A stretch of DNA of 64,000 nt from assembly GCF_019457945.1 (NCBI RefSeq), contig NZ_JAHZSU010000001.1, positions 1-64,000 of the forward strand, in the 5' to 3' direction. The notes beneath the pieces were generated by a model. It saw only the letters and a list, made by a program, of their open reading frames with translations. It was not told where the DNA came from and did not search any database. This document shows, piece by piece, positions 27,616 through 38,170 of the stretch. The first letter of the stretch is position 1. Each line of letters starts with the position of its first letter. A program made the position numbers and the translations under genes. The stretch comes from Ornithinimicrobium laminariae (lineage in GTDB: Bacteria; Actinomycetota; Actinomycetes; Actinomycetales; Dermatophilaceae).

Positions 27616-28473
27616 ATGTCTTCTGTAGCTGTAACCCCCGGGACCGTTTCGCCCCGATTGGCTGTGCCCGCGAGCATTGCACGCCCAGAGTATGTCGGGA
27701 AGCCCGGACCGTCACGCTTCACCGGATCTGAGGTCAAGGATGCCGAGACGATCGAGCGCATCCGGCTAGCGAGCAAGATCGCTGCGCAGGCCCTCGAAGA
27801 GTGCGGCAAGGCGATCAAGCCCGGCGTGACGAGCGACCAGATTGACCGCATCGGTCACGAGTATGTGCTGGATCACGGCGCATACCCCTCGACTTTGGGC
27901 TACCGAGGGTTCCCCAAGTCGCTGTGCACCTCCATTAACGAAGTGATCTGTCACGGCATCCCGGACAACCGCGAGTTGCGCGACGGCGACATTTGCAATG
28001 TCGACATCACCGCATACATCAACGGTGTGCACGGTGATAACAACGCCACATTTGAGGTCGGCGAGGTCGATGAAGAGTCGCACCTGCTGATCGAGCGCAC
28101 CCGCGAAGCGCTAGCCCGGGCGATCAAGGCCGCCAAGCCCGGTCGCCAGGTCAACGTGATCGGTCGCGTCATTGAGTCGTACGCCAAGCGCTTTGGGTAT
28201 GGCGTCGTTCGCGACTACACGGGCCACGGCGTGGGCGAAGCCTTCCACTCCGGCCTGGTGATCCCGCACTATGACGCCGCGCCCGATTACGACACCGTGA
28301 TTGAGCCGGGCATGACGTTCACGATTGAACCGATGCTTAACCTGGGCACGCCTGACTGGAGCGAATGGGACGACGGCTGGACAATCGTGACCGCAGATGG
28401 TCGCCGGTCAGCGCAGTTTGAGCACACCATCTTGATCACGGAGACCGGCTCGGAGATCTTGACTCTGCCGTAA
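27616..28473 (+). CDS. map: Methionine aminopeptidase, type I
   Basis: Removes N-terminal methionine from nascent proteins. The start at ATG 27616 (MSSVAVTPG, 285 residues) matches the actinobacterial long form with an N-terminal extension; a longer frame upstream overlaps the divergent small gene. Metal ligands are visible: [16 protein letters not shown] (two Asp), GHGVGEAFH (His), FTIEPM (Glu) and QFEHTILIT (Glu). ppgK follows on the same strand after 42 nt. Confidence 0.95.
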   Translation: MSSVAVTPGTVSPRLAVPASIARPEYVGKPGPSRFTGSEVKDAETIERIRLASKIAAQALEECGKAIKPGVTSDQIDRIGHEYVLDHGAYPSTLGYRGFPKSLCTSINEVICHGIPDNRELRDGDICNVDITAYINGVHGDNNATFEVGEVDEESHLLIERTREALARAIKAAKPGRQVNVIGRVIESYAKRFGYGVVRDYTGHGVGEAFHSGLVIPHYDAAPDYDTVIEPGMTFTIEPMLNLGTPDWSEWDDGWTIVTADGRRSAQFEHTILITETGSEILTLP

Positions 28474-28515
28474 TGCGGGTAGAGGCATGCACGACAACGA
28501 CGTCAAGGAGTAGGC

Positions 28516-29277
28516 ATGGCTAAGGGCCACATTCTGGGGATCGACATCGGCGGCAGTGGCATCAAGGGTGCCCCCGTTGACCTCGAGAAGGGCGAATTCG
28601 CCGAAGATCGCCAGCGCATCCCCACCCCCGAGGACTCGACCCCCGAGGCGGTGGCTGAAGTCGTCGCCGAGGTCGCCAAGCACTTCAAGAAGGCCATGAA
28701 GGACGATGCGCCGGTCGGCATCACCATCCCCGCCGTCGTGCACCACGGCATTGTGCGTTCGGCAGCGAACATCGACAAGTCCTGGATTGGCACCGACGCA
28801 GAGACGCTGTTTAGCCGCGTGCTCGATCGCCGGGTCATCGTGATCAATGACGCTGACGCCGCGGGCGCTGCCGAGATGCACTATGGCGCTGGCCGAGGTC
28901 ATGAGGGAACTGTCTTGCTCACCACGCTGGGCACCGGCATTGGCACCGCGCTCTTCCTGGGCGGCGAGCTGATGCCAAACACAGAGCTGGGTCACCTAGA
29001 GCTTGATGGTTTTGATGCTGAGAAACGTGCCGCCAGCAGCATCCGCGAAAACGAAGACCTCTCCTGGGAAGAGTGGGCTGAGCGACTACAGCGCTACTAC
29101 AGCCACGTTGAAGATCTGCTGTGGCCAGACCTGATCGTGGTTGGCGGCGGCGTCTCCAAGAAGGCCGAAAGGTTCCTGCCGCTGCTGCATCTGCGCGCAC
29201 CCATCGTGCCCGCCCAATTGCGCAACGACGCTGGGATTATCGGCGCAGCCTGGTTAGCGAGCCACCACCGCAGCTAG
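28516..29277 (+). CDS. ppgK: Polyphosphate glucokinase
   Basis: ROK-family kinase of 253 residues that phosphorylates glucose with polyphosphate (and often ATP). N-terminal [18 protein letters not shown] is diagnostic of Ppg[17 protein letters not shown] carries the catalytic Asp, and [13 protein letters not shown] follows. AAGGAG lies at good spacing before the ATG. The protein is cytosolic. It ends 10 bp from the convergent hydrolase gene with no terminator visible between them. Confidence 0.95.
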   Translation: MAKGHILGIDIGGSGIKGAPVDLEKGEFAEDRQRIPTPEDSTPEAVAEVVAEVAKHFKKAMKDDAPVGITIPAVVHHGIVRSAANIDKSWIGTDAETLFSRVLDRRVIVINDADAAGAAEMHYGAGRGHEGTVLLTTLGTGIGTALFLGGELMPNTELGHLELDGFDAEKRAASSIRENEDLSWEEWAERLQRYYSHVEDLLWPDLIVVGGGVSKKAERFLPLLHLRAPIVPAQLRNDAGIIGAAWLASHHRS

Positions 29278-29287
29278 CGACGTACGG

Positions 29288-30211
29288 CTAGAAGAGGGCA
29301 GATCTCAGCGCATCAGCCTGCGCGCACCAGAACTTTTTGGAGACGTCCTTCTTGCTAAAGAACGTGTCGAACGCGTGAAAGGCGCCCGGGATGATGTCGA
29401 GTTGGACGGGCACTCCGGCGTCCGTCAATCGCCGGGCATAAGTGACGTCTTCGTCGTGGAAGAGATCAAGGGTGCCGACACCAATCCACGCTGGCGGTAG
29501 GCCGCTTAGGTCCGCCCGACGGGCTGGCGCTGCGTAGTCAGAAACGCCCGCACCTCCTGGTGCACGATCTAGGTAGGAAGTCCAACCGTTCATGTTGCTG
29601 CGTTGGTTCCAGCCTCGCAGACCCTTGGAGTCGACGTCGTCACGCAGAGTCGTGCGGTCATCAAGCATGGGATAGACCAACAGTTGGAAGACCGGCTGAA
29701 TCTCTCCTCGATCGTGAGCCATCAGGGCAAGGCCCGCTGTGAGTCCCCCGCCAGCGCTAGCACCCCCGATCGCGATACGAGCAGGGTCAATACCGAGGTC
29801 TTCACCGGCTTGAGCCACCCACGCGAACGCCGCATAGCAGTCCTCAAGAGCAGCCGGCGCCGGATGCTGAGGAGACAGCCGGTACTCCACTGAGACCACG
29901 GTGATCCCCAGCGTTCGAGCAAAATCGATATTGCCCTGGTCGTTCTCAGCCCGATTGCCCATCATCATTCCGCCGCCGTGCATCCAGAGCAAAGCGGGAG
30001 CAGCACCCCTTAGAGCACGAGGTTGGAAGAGGCGGACTGTGACCTCGGGTGCCCCGGGCGGCCCTGGAACCTTGCGATCTTCGATGATCAGGTCGACTAC
30101 TTCTGGCGGCGCGCTCGGCTTAGACCGATTGAGCAGCCTGACTAAGCGGGGCCCAAAAGTGATCTGCGGGATGAACTTCCCCGCCTTGAGGTCTGGATGA
30201 AACGTCGCCAT
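29288..30211 (-). CDS. Alpha/beta hydrolase, hormone-sensitive lipase type
   Basis: Esterase/lipase of 307 residues. The oxyanion motif is HGGGMMMG, the nucleophile elbow is GGASAGGGL (Ser), and a C-terminal His (GAFHAFD) with a preceding Asp (LDLFHDEDV region) completes the triad. I choose ATG 30211 (MATFHPDLK) because GAAGGA precedes it and it lies 19 nt after the guaB1 stop; longer starts would overlap guaB1. No signal peptide. The substrate is probably a short acyl ester, not determinable. Confidence 0.88.
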   Translation of the reverse strand: MATFHPDLKAGKFIPQITFGPRLVRLLNRSKPSAPPEVVDLIIEDRKVPGPPGAPEVTVRLFQPRALRGAAPALLWMHGGGMMMGNRAENDQGNIDFARTLGITVVSVEYRLSPQHPAPAALEDCYAAFAWVAQAGEDLGIDPARIAIGGASAGGGLTAGLALMAHDRGEIQPVFQLLVYPMLDDRTTLRDDVDSKGLRGWNQRSNMNGWTSYLDRAPGGAGVSDYAAPARRADLSGLPPAWIGVGTLDLFHDEDVTYARRLTDAGVPVQLDIIPGAFHAFDTFFSKKDVSKKFWCAQADALRSALF

Positions 30212-30230
30212 AGCGTCCTTCAACCTCTGC

Positions 30231-31697
<1,467 letters not shown>

Positions 31698-31718
31698 TCA
31701 CTTTACGTGGCGACACTG

Positions 31719-31771
31719 ACACTAGGCTGCTATCGCCCCGACCAGCGCTCGTGGACTCCGCGCCCTAGTGT
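31719..31771. promoter_or_regulatory. Divergent promoter region with perfect 8-bp inverted repeat
   Basis: ACACTAGG (31719-31726) and CCTAGTGT (31764-31771) are perfect reverse complements, 37 nt apart. Each contains TAGTGT facing outward, a plausible -10 element for guaB1 (leftward) and for the MBL gene (rightward). The rightward one ends 6 nt before the MBL ATG, suggesting a leaderless mRNA. A shared regulator or simple promoter symmetry could explain it. Confidence 0.4.
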
Positions 31772-31777
31772 GGCTGT

Positions 31778-32446
31778 ATGCAGATCACGCACTTGGGGCA
31801 CTCCTGCCTATTGATTGAGACCGGCGGCCAGCGCATCCTGATCGACCCCGGTAACTTTTCTGACTTCTCACAGGTCCGAGACTTGACGCTGATCTTGGCT
31901 ACCCACCAGCACCCCGACCACTTGGACCCAGAGACGGTCCCCGCACTGCTCGAAGCCAACCCGAAAGCCCAGGTCGTCTTGGAGCCCGCCGCTGCGATGA
32001 CTCTGCGCAACGCTGCACCGAATCTCGCTGCTCGGGTCAAGCAATTGGAGCCGTATGAGCCTCTGGTGAAGGGGCGGATGAAGATCACCCCGGTGGGTGA
32101 TCAGCACGCCTTCATCCATGACTACGTGCCACGTATTCACAACCTCGGTCTGGTGATTGAGGCTGATGGCCACAAACTCTTTCACCCCGGAGACGCCCTA
32201 GATGCCACCGGCAAATGCTTGGAAGGCATCGACATTTTGTGCGTTCCCATCAATGCTCCCTGGGCACGAATCGGCGACACAGTGGAATTTGTCCGGTCGA
32301 TGCAGCCCAAGGCAGTAATCCCCATCCACGATGGGCTGCTTCAGCCGCAGGGCCGGGCAATGTATCTCGGGCACGTCGCCAACTTTGGACTGGATGGCGG
32401 CGTCACAGTGCACGATCTAGCAGGAAAGGGGCCGGTGGAGATTTAA
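31778..32446 (+). CDS. MBL-fold metallohydrolase
   Basis: Metallo-beta-lactamase fold protein of 222 residues, UlaG-like. It starts MQITHLGHSCLLIETGG; the metal motif is ATHQHPDHLD (HxHxDH), followed by FHPGDA and a C-terminal IPIHDG. The substrate (a phosphoester or lactone) cannot be named. Start ATG 31778 lies just after a -10-like TAGTGT. The SDR gene follows after 3 nt and is likely co-transcribed. Confidence 0.88.
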   Translation: MQITHLGHSCLLIETGGQRILIDPGNFSDFSQVRDLTLILATHQHPDHLDPETVPALLEANPKAQVVLEPAAAMTLRNAAPNLAARVKQLEPYEPLVKGRMKITPVGDQHAFIHDYVPRIHNLGLVIEADGHKLFHPGDALDATGKCLEGIDILCVPINAPWARIGDTVEFVRSMQPKAVIPIHDGLLQPQGRAMYLGHVANFGLDGGVTVHDLAGKGPVEI

Positions 32447-32449
32447 CTC

Positions 32450-33286
32450 ATGTGGTTTCTATCGAAGAACAAGCACTCATTCACAGACCAAATTGTCCTC
32501 ATCACCGGGGGCGGCAGCGGCATCGGACGACTGCTCGCGCTTGGCGCTTCATCCCGTGGGGCACGAGTCATTGTGTGGGACCTTGATGGCCAAGCCGCGC
32601 AGGGGGTGTGCGGCGAGATCAAATCCCTCGGCGGGTCAGCGCACGCTCTTACTGTTGACGTTTCGGACCGGGACGCCGTAAGAGCGGCGGCACAGGAGTC
32701 GGGACCTGTCGACATACCGATCAACAACGCTGGGATTGTGACCGGTGAATATTTCCTGGACGTAACAGACGAGGCGATCGAGCGCACCATCCAGGTCAAT
32801 ACTCTGGCGCTGTTTTGGGTCACCCGAGCTTTCCTGGGCAACATGATCGCGAACCGCCGCGGCACTGTCGTCACGATCTCAAGTGCGGCCGGGCTGGCCG
32901 GAGTTGCCAAACAGACCGACTATTCAGCGAGCAAATTTGCGGCGTTTGGATTTGCAGAGTCGTTGCGTGCCGAAATGGCAAAGCAGGAAACCGGCGTGAC
33001 GTCACTTGTGGTCTGCCCATATTTCATCGACACCGGCATGTTCGAAGGCGTGGAAACGAGGTTCCCGCTCCTGCTGCCTATCCTGAAGCCCGAATACGCC
33101 GTCGAAAAGACCCTCAAGGCCATCGAGCAGGGGCGGGAACAATTGCTGATGCCCCGTTTCATCCGCACAGTCGCACCCTCTCGGATGCTGCCGGTTGGCG
33201 GGTTCGATGCGCTGATGAACCTCCTCGGAGCCAACGACACAATGAACAACTTTGTGGGCCGAGCCAAGGAACGCGTCCGGCGTTAA
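32450..33286 (+). CDS. Short-chain dehydrogenase/reductase
   Basis: SDR of 278 residues with ITGGGSGIGRLLALG (cofactor), INNAGIV, and catalytic ISSAAG...YSASK (Ser, Tyr, Lys). The C-terminal third (from ETRFPLLLPILKPEYA) resembles retinol dehydrogenase-like SDRs that contact membranes or lipids. The start is 3 nt after the MBL stop. The following 152 nt to xdhA hold no gene that I can support. Confidence 0.88.
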   Translation: MWFLSKNKHSFTDQIVLITGGGSGIGRLLALGASSRGARVIVWDLDGQAAQGVCGEIKSLGGSAHALTVDVSDRDAVRAAAQESGPVDIPINNAGIVTGEYFLDVTDEAIERTIQVNTLALFWVTRAFLGNMIANRRGTVVTISSAAGLAGVAKQTDYSASKFAAFGFAESLRAEMAKQETGVTSLVVCPYFIDTGMFEGVETRFPLLLPILKPEYAVEKTLKAIEQGREQLLMPRFIRTVAPSRMLPVGGFDALMNLLGANDTMNNFVGRAKERVRR

Positions 33287-33438
33287 CCGCCTGCGGCCAG
33301 GGCAAACGAACCTGGTGTAATCTGCATCACCATTGGCCGCGCATTGTTCGCATGGATAACCTGTGCGCGGTCCCGCTCAGCGGCCCGTAACCATGCAAGC
33401 GCAATGACGCGCTGGGCTAGTGAGCCAGGAGTATGCGC

Positions 33439-34950
33439 GTGACGGACACTGCAGCAAAGGCCAGCACGCGGAAGCTGACGGTTCGGGTGAATGAGCAAGA
33501 TCTGGACGTTTCGGGCGTCGCGGGGCACACCACAACTCTCAACTTCTTGCGGGACTCTGGCCTGACCGGGGTTAAGGAAGGCTGTGCCGAAGGCGAGTGC
33601 GGAGCTTGTGCCGTCCTGGTGTCCCGCCCGGACGGCAACGGCGGCACGCAATGGACTTCCGTCAACTCCTGCCTGATCCCCGTCGCAGCACTGAGCGATC
33701 AGGAGGTGTACACCTCCGAGGGGCTGGCCGATGGCGATAAGTTGCACCCGGTCCAGCACGAGATGGCGATGCGCGGGGGCTCGCAGTGTGGCTATTGCAC
33801 TCCTGGGTTCGTGGCCTCGATGGCTGCCGAGTATTACCGGCCGCAGCGCCGGTCGTGCGCCGACATCTGTGGTAGCCAGTCATGCGGCAGCCCAGAGAAT
33901 CTCGAGAATTCACCCGCGCAATGCGCAACCGATCACGAGTTGGGCGCAAACGGCTTCGACCTGCATGCGCTCTCGGGCAACCTTTGCCGCTGCACCGGCT
34001 ATCGCCCGATCAGGGACGCCGCGTATGCCCTTGGTGAGGTGCCAACTGACGACCGCATGGCCAAGCGCCGTGGGCAGCCAGCACCTACTGCTGCCCCCTT
34101 CCAGCTCCAACACGCCGAGGGTGACTTTGTCCGGCCAGCGAGCCTAAGCGATGCGCTCGATCACCTCGCCGGCGAGCCGGAGGCCGTTTTGCTGGCAGGC
34201 GGCACCGACTGGGGCGTTGAGCTCGCGATTAAGCACAGCACAGCCCCGCTGACCATCGCCCTCGACCAACTCGATGAGTTGCGCACGCTGACGCAGGCTG
34301 ACGATTACCTCGAGATCGGGGCTTCGCTGACCCTGTCTGAGATCGAGCACCGGCTCGAGGGTGACATCCCGCTGCTGGCTGAGTTGTTCCCCCAGTTCGC
34401 ATCGCGACTCATCCGCAATGGCGCCACGTTTGGCGGCAACATTGCCACCGGCTCCCCCATTGGCGACGGCGCTCCGGTGCTCTTGGCCTTGGACGCCTCG
34501 CTCGTCTTAGCTTCCCAGGGCGGCGAGCGCGTGGTGCCGTTAAGTGAATACTTCACCGGCTATCGGGCTAGCGTGCGAGAGGCGGACGAACTCATCCGAG
34601 CTATCCGCATACCCACGCCGGTGGCGCCGCATGCTCGGTTCTACAAGATCGCCAAACGACGCTTTGACGACATCTCGTCAGTCGCAGTCGCGATCAGTAT
34701 GCAGGTGTCCGACGGGCAGATACGTGACGTTCGAATCGGCGTGGGTGGGGTGGCTGCAACGCCGATCAGAGCCACCGACGCTGAGAGTGCCCTCGAAGGC
34801 AAGGAATGGTCGCATGAGACTTTTGCGGCCGCTGCACAAGTGATGTCTGAAGTTGGCACTCCGCTGGATGACCATCGTGCCAGTGCCGCCTATCGATCGG
34901 CCACGGCTGCCCAATCCATCCTGCGGTTCTTTGCTGAGGTGACCCCGTGA
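33439..34950 (+). CDS. xdhA: Xanthine dehydrogenase small subunit (2Fe-2S/FAD) with cysteine-rich insertion
   Basis: Carries electrons from the Mo site to FAD. I choose GTG 33439 (503 residues) because AGGAG (33427-33431) is spaced 7 nt; the ATG at 33433 is 1 nt from it. Cluster I ligands: Cys49, 54, 57, 78. Cluster II ligands: Cys117, 120, 183, 185 (CGYC and CRC). An insertion at about 134-170 separates the pairs of cluster II and holds four more cysteines (140, 144, 149, 162). The FAD domain follows (LLAGGTDWGVE, ATFGGNIATGSPIGD). It overlaps xdhB by 4 nt. Confidence 0.95.
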   Translation: MTDTAAKASTRKLTVRVNEQDLDVSGVAGHTTTLNFLRDSGLTGVKEGCAEGECGACAVLVSRPDGNGGTQWTSVNSCLIPVAALSDQEVYTSEGLADGDKLHPVQHEMAMRGGSQCGYCTPGFVASMAAEYYRPQRRSCADICGSQSCGSPENLENSPAQCATDHELGANGFDLHALSGNLCRCTGYRPIRDAAYALGEVPTDDRMAKRRGQPAPTAAPFQLQHAEGDFVRPASLSDALDHLAGEPEAVLLAGGTDWGVELAIKHSTAPLTIALDQLDELRTLTQADDYLEIGASLTLSEIEHRLEGDIPLLAELFPQFASRLIRNGATFGGNIATGSPIGDGAPVLLALDASLVLASQGGERVVPLSEYFTGYRASVREADELIRAIRIPTPVAPHARFYKIAKRRFDDISSVAVAISMQVSDGQIRDVRIGVGGVAATPIRATDAESALEGKEWSHETFAAAAQVMSEVGTPLDDHRASAAYRSATAAQSILRFFAEVTP

Positions 34951-37307
34951 ACTATTACTCCAAGCGGCCGCTAGCCGACATCCCGCAGTCCGCGGCAGTG
35001 GGCTCCCGCGTGCCGCACGAAAGCGCAGTGCAGCACGTCACCGGCACAGCGAGATTCACCGACGACCTGCACTCACGGCATACCGACGTGTTGCACGCCT
35101 GGCCAATCCAGGTCTTCGTGGTGCACGCCAAGGTCGACGCGATCGACACCACTGCGGCCCTAGAGGTCCCTGGGGTGGTCCGCGTCCTGACTGCGGCCGA
35201 CGTGCCAGGTGTCAATGACGCAGGCACTAAGGGTGATGAGCCGCTCTTCAACGACCACGTGCGTTACTACGGCCACTCGGTCGCCTGGGTCTTGGGCGAC
35301 AGCGTGGAGGCAGCGCGTCGTGGGGCTGAGGCCGTGAAGGTCGACTACACGGAGCTGCCGGCCATCTTGAACGCTAAGCAGGCCATCGCTGCGCAGTCTT
35401 TCCAAGGCTTCCAGCCCGTCATGGCTCGCGGTGACCTCAGCGATGGCTTTGATCAGGCCGATCACGTCTTCAGCGGCGAGTTTGAGTTTGGCGAGCAAGA
35501 GCACTTCTACCTGGAGACTCACGCGGCTCTAGCAATGGTGGACGAGTCTGGGCAACTGTTTATCCAGTCCTCGACGCAACACCCCAGCGAGACGCAAGAG
35601 ATCGTCGCACACGTGCTTGAGCTGAGCAGCAGCCAAGTCACCGTGCAATGCCTGCGGATGGGTGGCGGCTTTGGCGGCAAGGAGTGGCAACCACACGGGC
35701 TCGCTGCGGTCGCTGCGCTGGGAGCGACGCTGACCGGTCGCCCAGTCCGAGTGCGCCTCAACCGCACTCAAGACATGACGATGACCGGCAAGCGCCACGG
35801 CTTCCACTCAACCTGGAAGGTGGGCTTCAGCAACGACGGCCGCATCACGGCGCTGGACACGACACTGACGGCCGATGGCGGATTCTGTCTCGACCTGTCC
35901 GAGCCAGTCCTTTCGCGGGCGCTGTGTCACGTCGACAACGCCTACTGGGTGCCCAACATCCGGGTGGCTGGTCGGATCGCCAAGACGAACAAGACTTCGC
36001 AGACCGCTTTCCGCGGCTTTGGTGGCCCGCAGGGAATGATCGTTCTTGAGGACATCTTGGGTCGGGTGGCGCCACAACTGGGCCTGACCCCCGAAGAACT
36101 GCGCCAACGGAACTTCTATGTCCCCGGCCAGAGGACGCCATACGGACAGGTGGTTGAGCAGTCGGAGCGGATGCCGCAGATTTGGGATCAACTGATGACC
36201 TCGAGCGAGTTCGGCGCTCGCCGCGCGGAGATCGATGCGTTCAACCAGGGCAGCGAGCACGTGAAGCGCGGCCTGGCCATCACGCCGGTGAAGTTTGGGA
36301 TCTCGTTTAACCTGACTGCCTTTAACCAGGGCGGCGCGCTGGTGCTGATCTACAAGGACGGGTCGGTGCTGATCAATCATGGTGGCACCGAGATGGGTCA
36401 AGGTCTGCACACCAAGATGCTGCAGGTCGCGGCCACGGCCTTGGGGCTCCCGTATGACCGGGTGCGCCTGGCGCCGACGCGGACCGACAAGGTGCCGAAC
36501 ACCTCGGCTACTGCGGCTTCCACCGGCAGCGACCTCAATGGAGCAGCGGTGAAGAATGCTTGTGAGATCTTGCTGGCTCGTATCGCCCCGGTTGCTGCTG
36601 GGCTGCTCGGTGTCGCAGCCGATGACATCCGCTTCGCTGACGGCAAGGTGTCGGGTTTGGGCTCGGACAAGAGCGTGAGTTGGGAGGAAGTGATCAAGGC
36701 TGCCTACTTCCAGCGAATCTCGCTGTCCTCGACCGGTTTCTATCGCGCCGATGGTCTGCACTGGGACTTGGCCAAGTTTGAAGGCTCACCGTTTAAGTAC
36801 TTCGTCTATAGCGCCGCGGTCTCCGAAGTTGAGGTCAGCGGTTTCACGGGTGCCTACACCACTCGCCGTGTCGACATTTTGCACGATGCTGGCAACTCGA
36901 TGTCACCGCTGATCGACATTGGCCAGATCGAAGGCGGCTTTGTGCAAGGCGCCGGTTGGTTGACGCTGGAAGAGATTGTCTGGGACTCCTCCGATAAGGA
37001 GAGCAAAGGCCGATTGGCAACCCAGGGGGCCAGCACCTACAAACTGCCGTCTTTCTCTGAGATGCCTGCGGACTTCCGAGTGAAGTTGTTTGAGCACGCC
37101 ACCGAGCCTGGGGTTGTTTACGGCTCCAAGGCAGTCGGTGAGCCGCCGCTGATGTTGGCGTTCTCGGTGCGTGAGGCGCTGCGCGATGCGGCGGGGGCCT
37201 TTGGCGACCTAGCCAAGAGCGTGATCTTGAAGTCGCCGGCCACGCCCGAGGCTGTGTTTTGGGCGATTGAACGGGCTCGCACTAACACTCCTGCTGAGAT
37301 CGGCTAG
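34947..37307 (+). CDS. xdhB: Xanthine dehydrogenase molybdopterin-binding subunit
   Basis: Molybdenum subunit of 786 residues that hydroxylates hypoxanthine and xanthine. Moco/substrate motifs are in order: LRMGGGFGGKE, FRGFGGPQG, HGGTEMGQGLHTK, and near the C-terminus SKAVGEPPLM with the catalytic Glu. A GTG start overlaps the xdhA stop (GTGA). Length is normal for the bacterial two-subunit enzyme. No signal peptide, so it is cytoplasmic. Confidence 0.96.
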   Translation: MNYYSKRPLADIPQSAAVGSRVPHESAVQHVTGTARFTDDLHSRHTDVLHAWPIQVFVVHAKVDAIDTTAALEVPGVVRVLTAADVPGVNDAGTKGDEPLFNDHVRYYGHSVAWVLGDSVEAARRGAEAVKVDYTELPAILNAKQAIAAQSFQGFQPVMARGDLSDGFDQADHVFSGEFEFGEQEHFYLETHAALAMVDESGQLFIQSSTQHPSETQEIVAHVLELSSSQVTVQCLRMGGGFGGKEWQPHGLAAVAALGATLTGRPVRVRLNRTQDMTMTGKRHGFHSTWKVGFSNDGRITALDTTLTADGGFCLDLSEPVLSRALCHVDNAYWVPNIRVAGRIAKTNKTSQTAFRGFGGPQGMIVLEDILGRVAPQLGLTPEELRQRNFYVPGQRTPYGQVVEQSERMPQIWDQLMTSSEFGARRAEIDAFNQGSEHVKRGLAITPVKFGISFNLTAFNQGGALVLIYKDGSVLINHGGTEMGQGLHTKMLQVAATALGLPYDRVRLAPTRTDKVPNTSATAASTGSDLNGAAVKNACEILLARIAPVAAGLLGVAADDIRFADGKVSGLGSDKSVSWEEVIKAAYFQRISLSSTGFYRADGLHWDLAKFEGSPFKYFVYSAAVSEVEVSGFTGAYTTRRVDILHDAGNSMSPLIDIGQIEGGFVQGAGWLTLEEIVWDSSDKESKGRLATQGASTYKLPSFSEMPADFRVKLFEHATEPGVVYGSKAVGEPPLMLAFSVREALRDAAGAFGDLAKSVILKSPATPEAVFWAIERARTNTPAEIG

Positions 37308-37315
37308 GCCGCGGG

Positions 37316-38170
37316 ATGACCACAGAACATTGGTCTCCGCCTGCCTCCGGCGCCGATTGGCTGTCCGCGCTGAGTGAGTTGCGGGCTCACGGCCAGGGCG
37401 CAGTGCTGGCCACGATCACCGAAGTGCGCGGACACTCGCCCCGTGACGTTGGGGCCAAGATGGTCGTCACCACGGAGACCAACCACGGCAGCATCGGTGG
37501 CGGCAATATGGAAGCCACCGTCATTGACCGGGCCCGCGCCATCCTCGGGGCAGACGCCTCCGGTGACGAAGCCAACCGAGTCACGACAATGACGTTTGCC
37601 CTCAACGAGTACGCCAACAATCAGCACGGCAACCAGTGTTGCGGTGGCGAGGTCAGCGTCATCCTCGAGCACGTCGCCGCACGACCCGTCATCGCCATTT
37701 TTGGCCTCGGTCATGTTGGGCAGGAGATCGCGCGGATCATGGCCCGCCACGAGGTGATCTTGCATCTGACCGATTCGCGCAACGATGTTGTCGACGGACT
37801 CGTCGCAGACGTTCTGACCTCAGGGCCCGCTTCGGTGCACCTGCACACCTCCCCCGCGCCTGAGTCTGTCGTGGCGACCCTGCCCAAAGGCGCGCATGTG
37901 CTGGTGCTGACGCACGACCATACGGAAGATTTGATTCTCTGCGACGCTGCGTTGCGTCATGGCCAGTTGGGCACGATCGGCTTAATTGGCTCACGAGCCA
38001 AGTGGCTGCGCTTCCACAAAGAGCTTGTCGATTTGGAGCACCCGGAGGCCGCCGTCCAGCAAATCCAATGCCCCATCGGCGTACCTGGGATCGGGGGCAA
38101 ACATCCCGGTGTCATCGCCGTCAGCGTGGCTGCTGATCTGTTGCAGACCATGAGTCAGGTGCGGTCATGA
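37316..38170 (+). CDS. xdhC: XdhC, molybdenum-cofactor maturation factor
   Basis: Binds Moco and helps its sulfuration and insertion into XdhB. The 284-residue protein has N-terminal ATITEVRGHSPRDVGAKMVV and GSIGGGNME, a central cysteine motif (QCCGGEV), and a C-terminal NAD(P)-like fold (IFGLGHVGQEIA; GLIGSRAKW). It starts 8 nt after xdhB and overlaps guaD by 4 nt (ATGA). Confidence 0.94.
   Translation: MTTEHWSPPASGADWLSALSELRAHGQGAVLATITEVRGHSPRDVGAKMVVTTETNHGSIGGGNMEATVIDRARAILGADASGDEANRVTTMTFALNEYANNQHGNQCCGGEVSVILEHVAARPVIAIFGLGHVGQEIARIMARHEVILHLTDSRNDVVDGLVADVLTSGPASVHLHTSPAPESVVATLPKGAHVLVLTHDHTEDLILCDAALRHGQLGTIGLIGSRAKWLRFHKELVDLEHPEAAVQQIQCPIGVPGIGGKHPGVIAVSVAADLLQTMSQVRS

Noticed and set aside
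33433..33438. ATG as the xdhA start
   Set aside because: Only 1 nt from AGGAG; the GTG two codons later has ideal spacing.
35808..36761. 317-codon open frame antisense to xdhB
   Set aside because: Shadow of the molybdenum subunit; the residue pattern is the reverse of conserved motifs and no homologue is recognisable.
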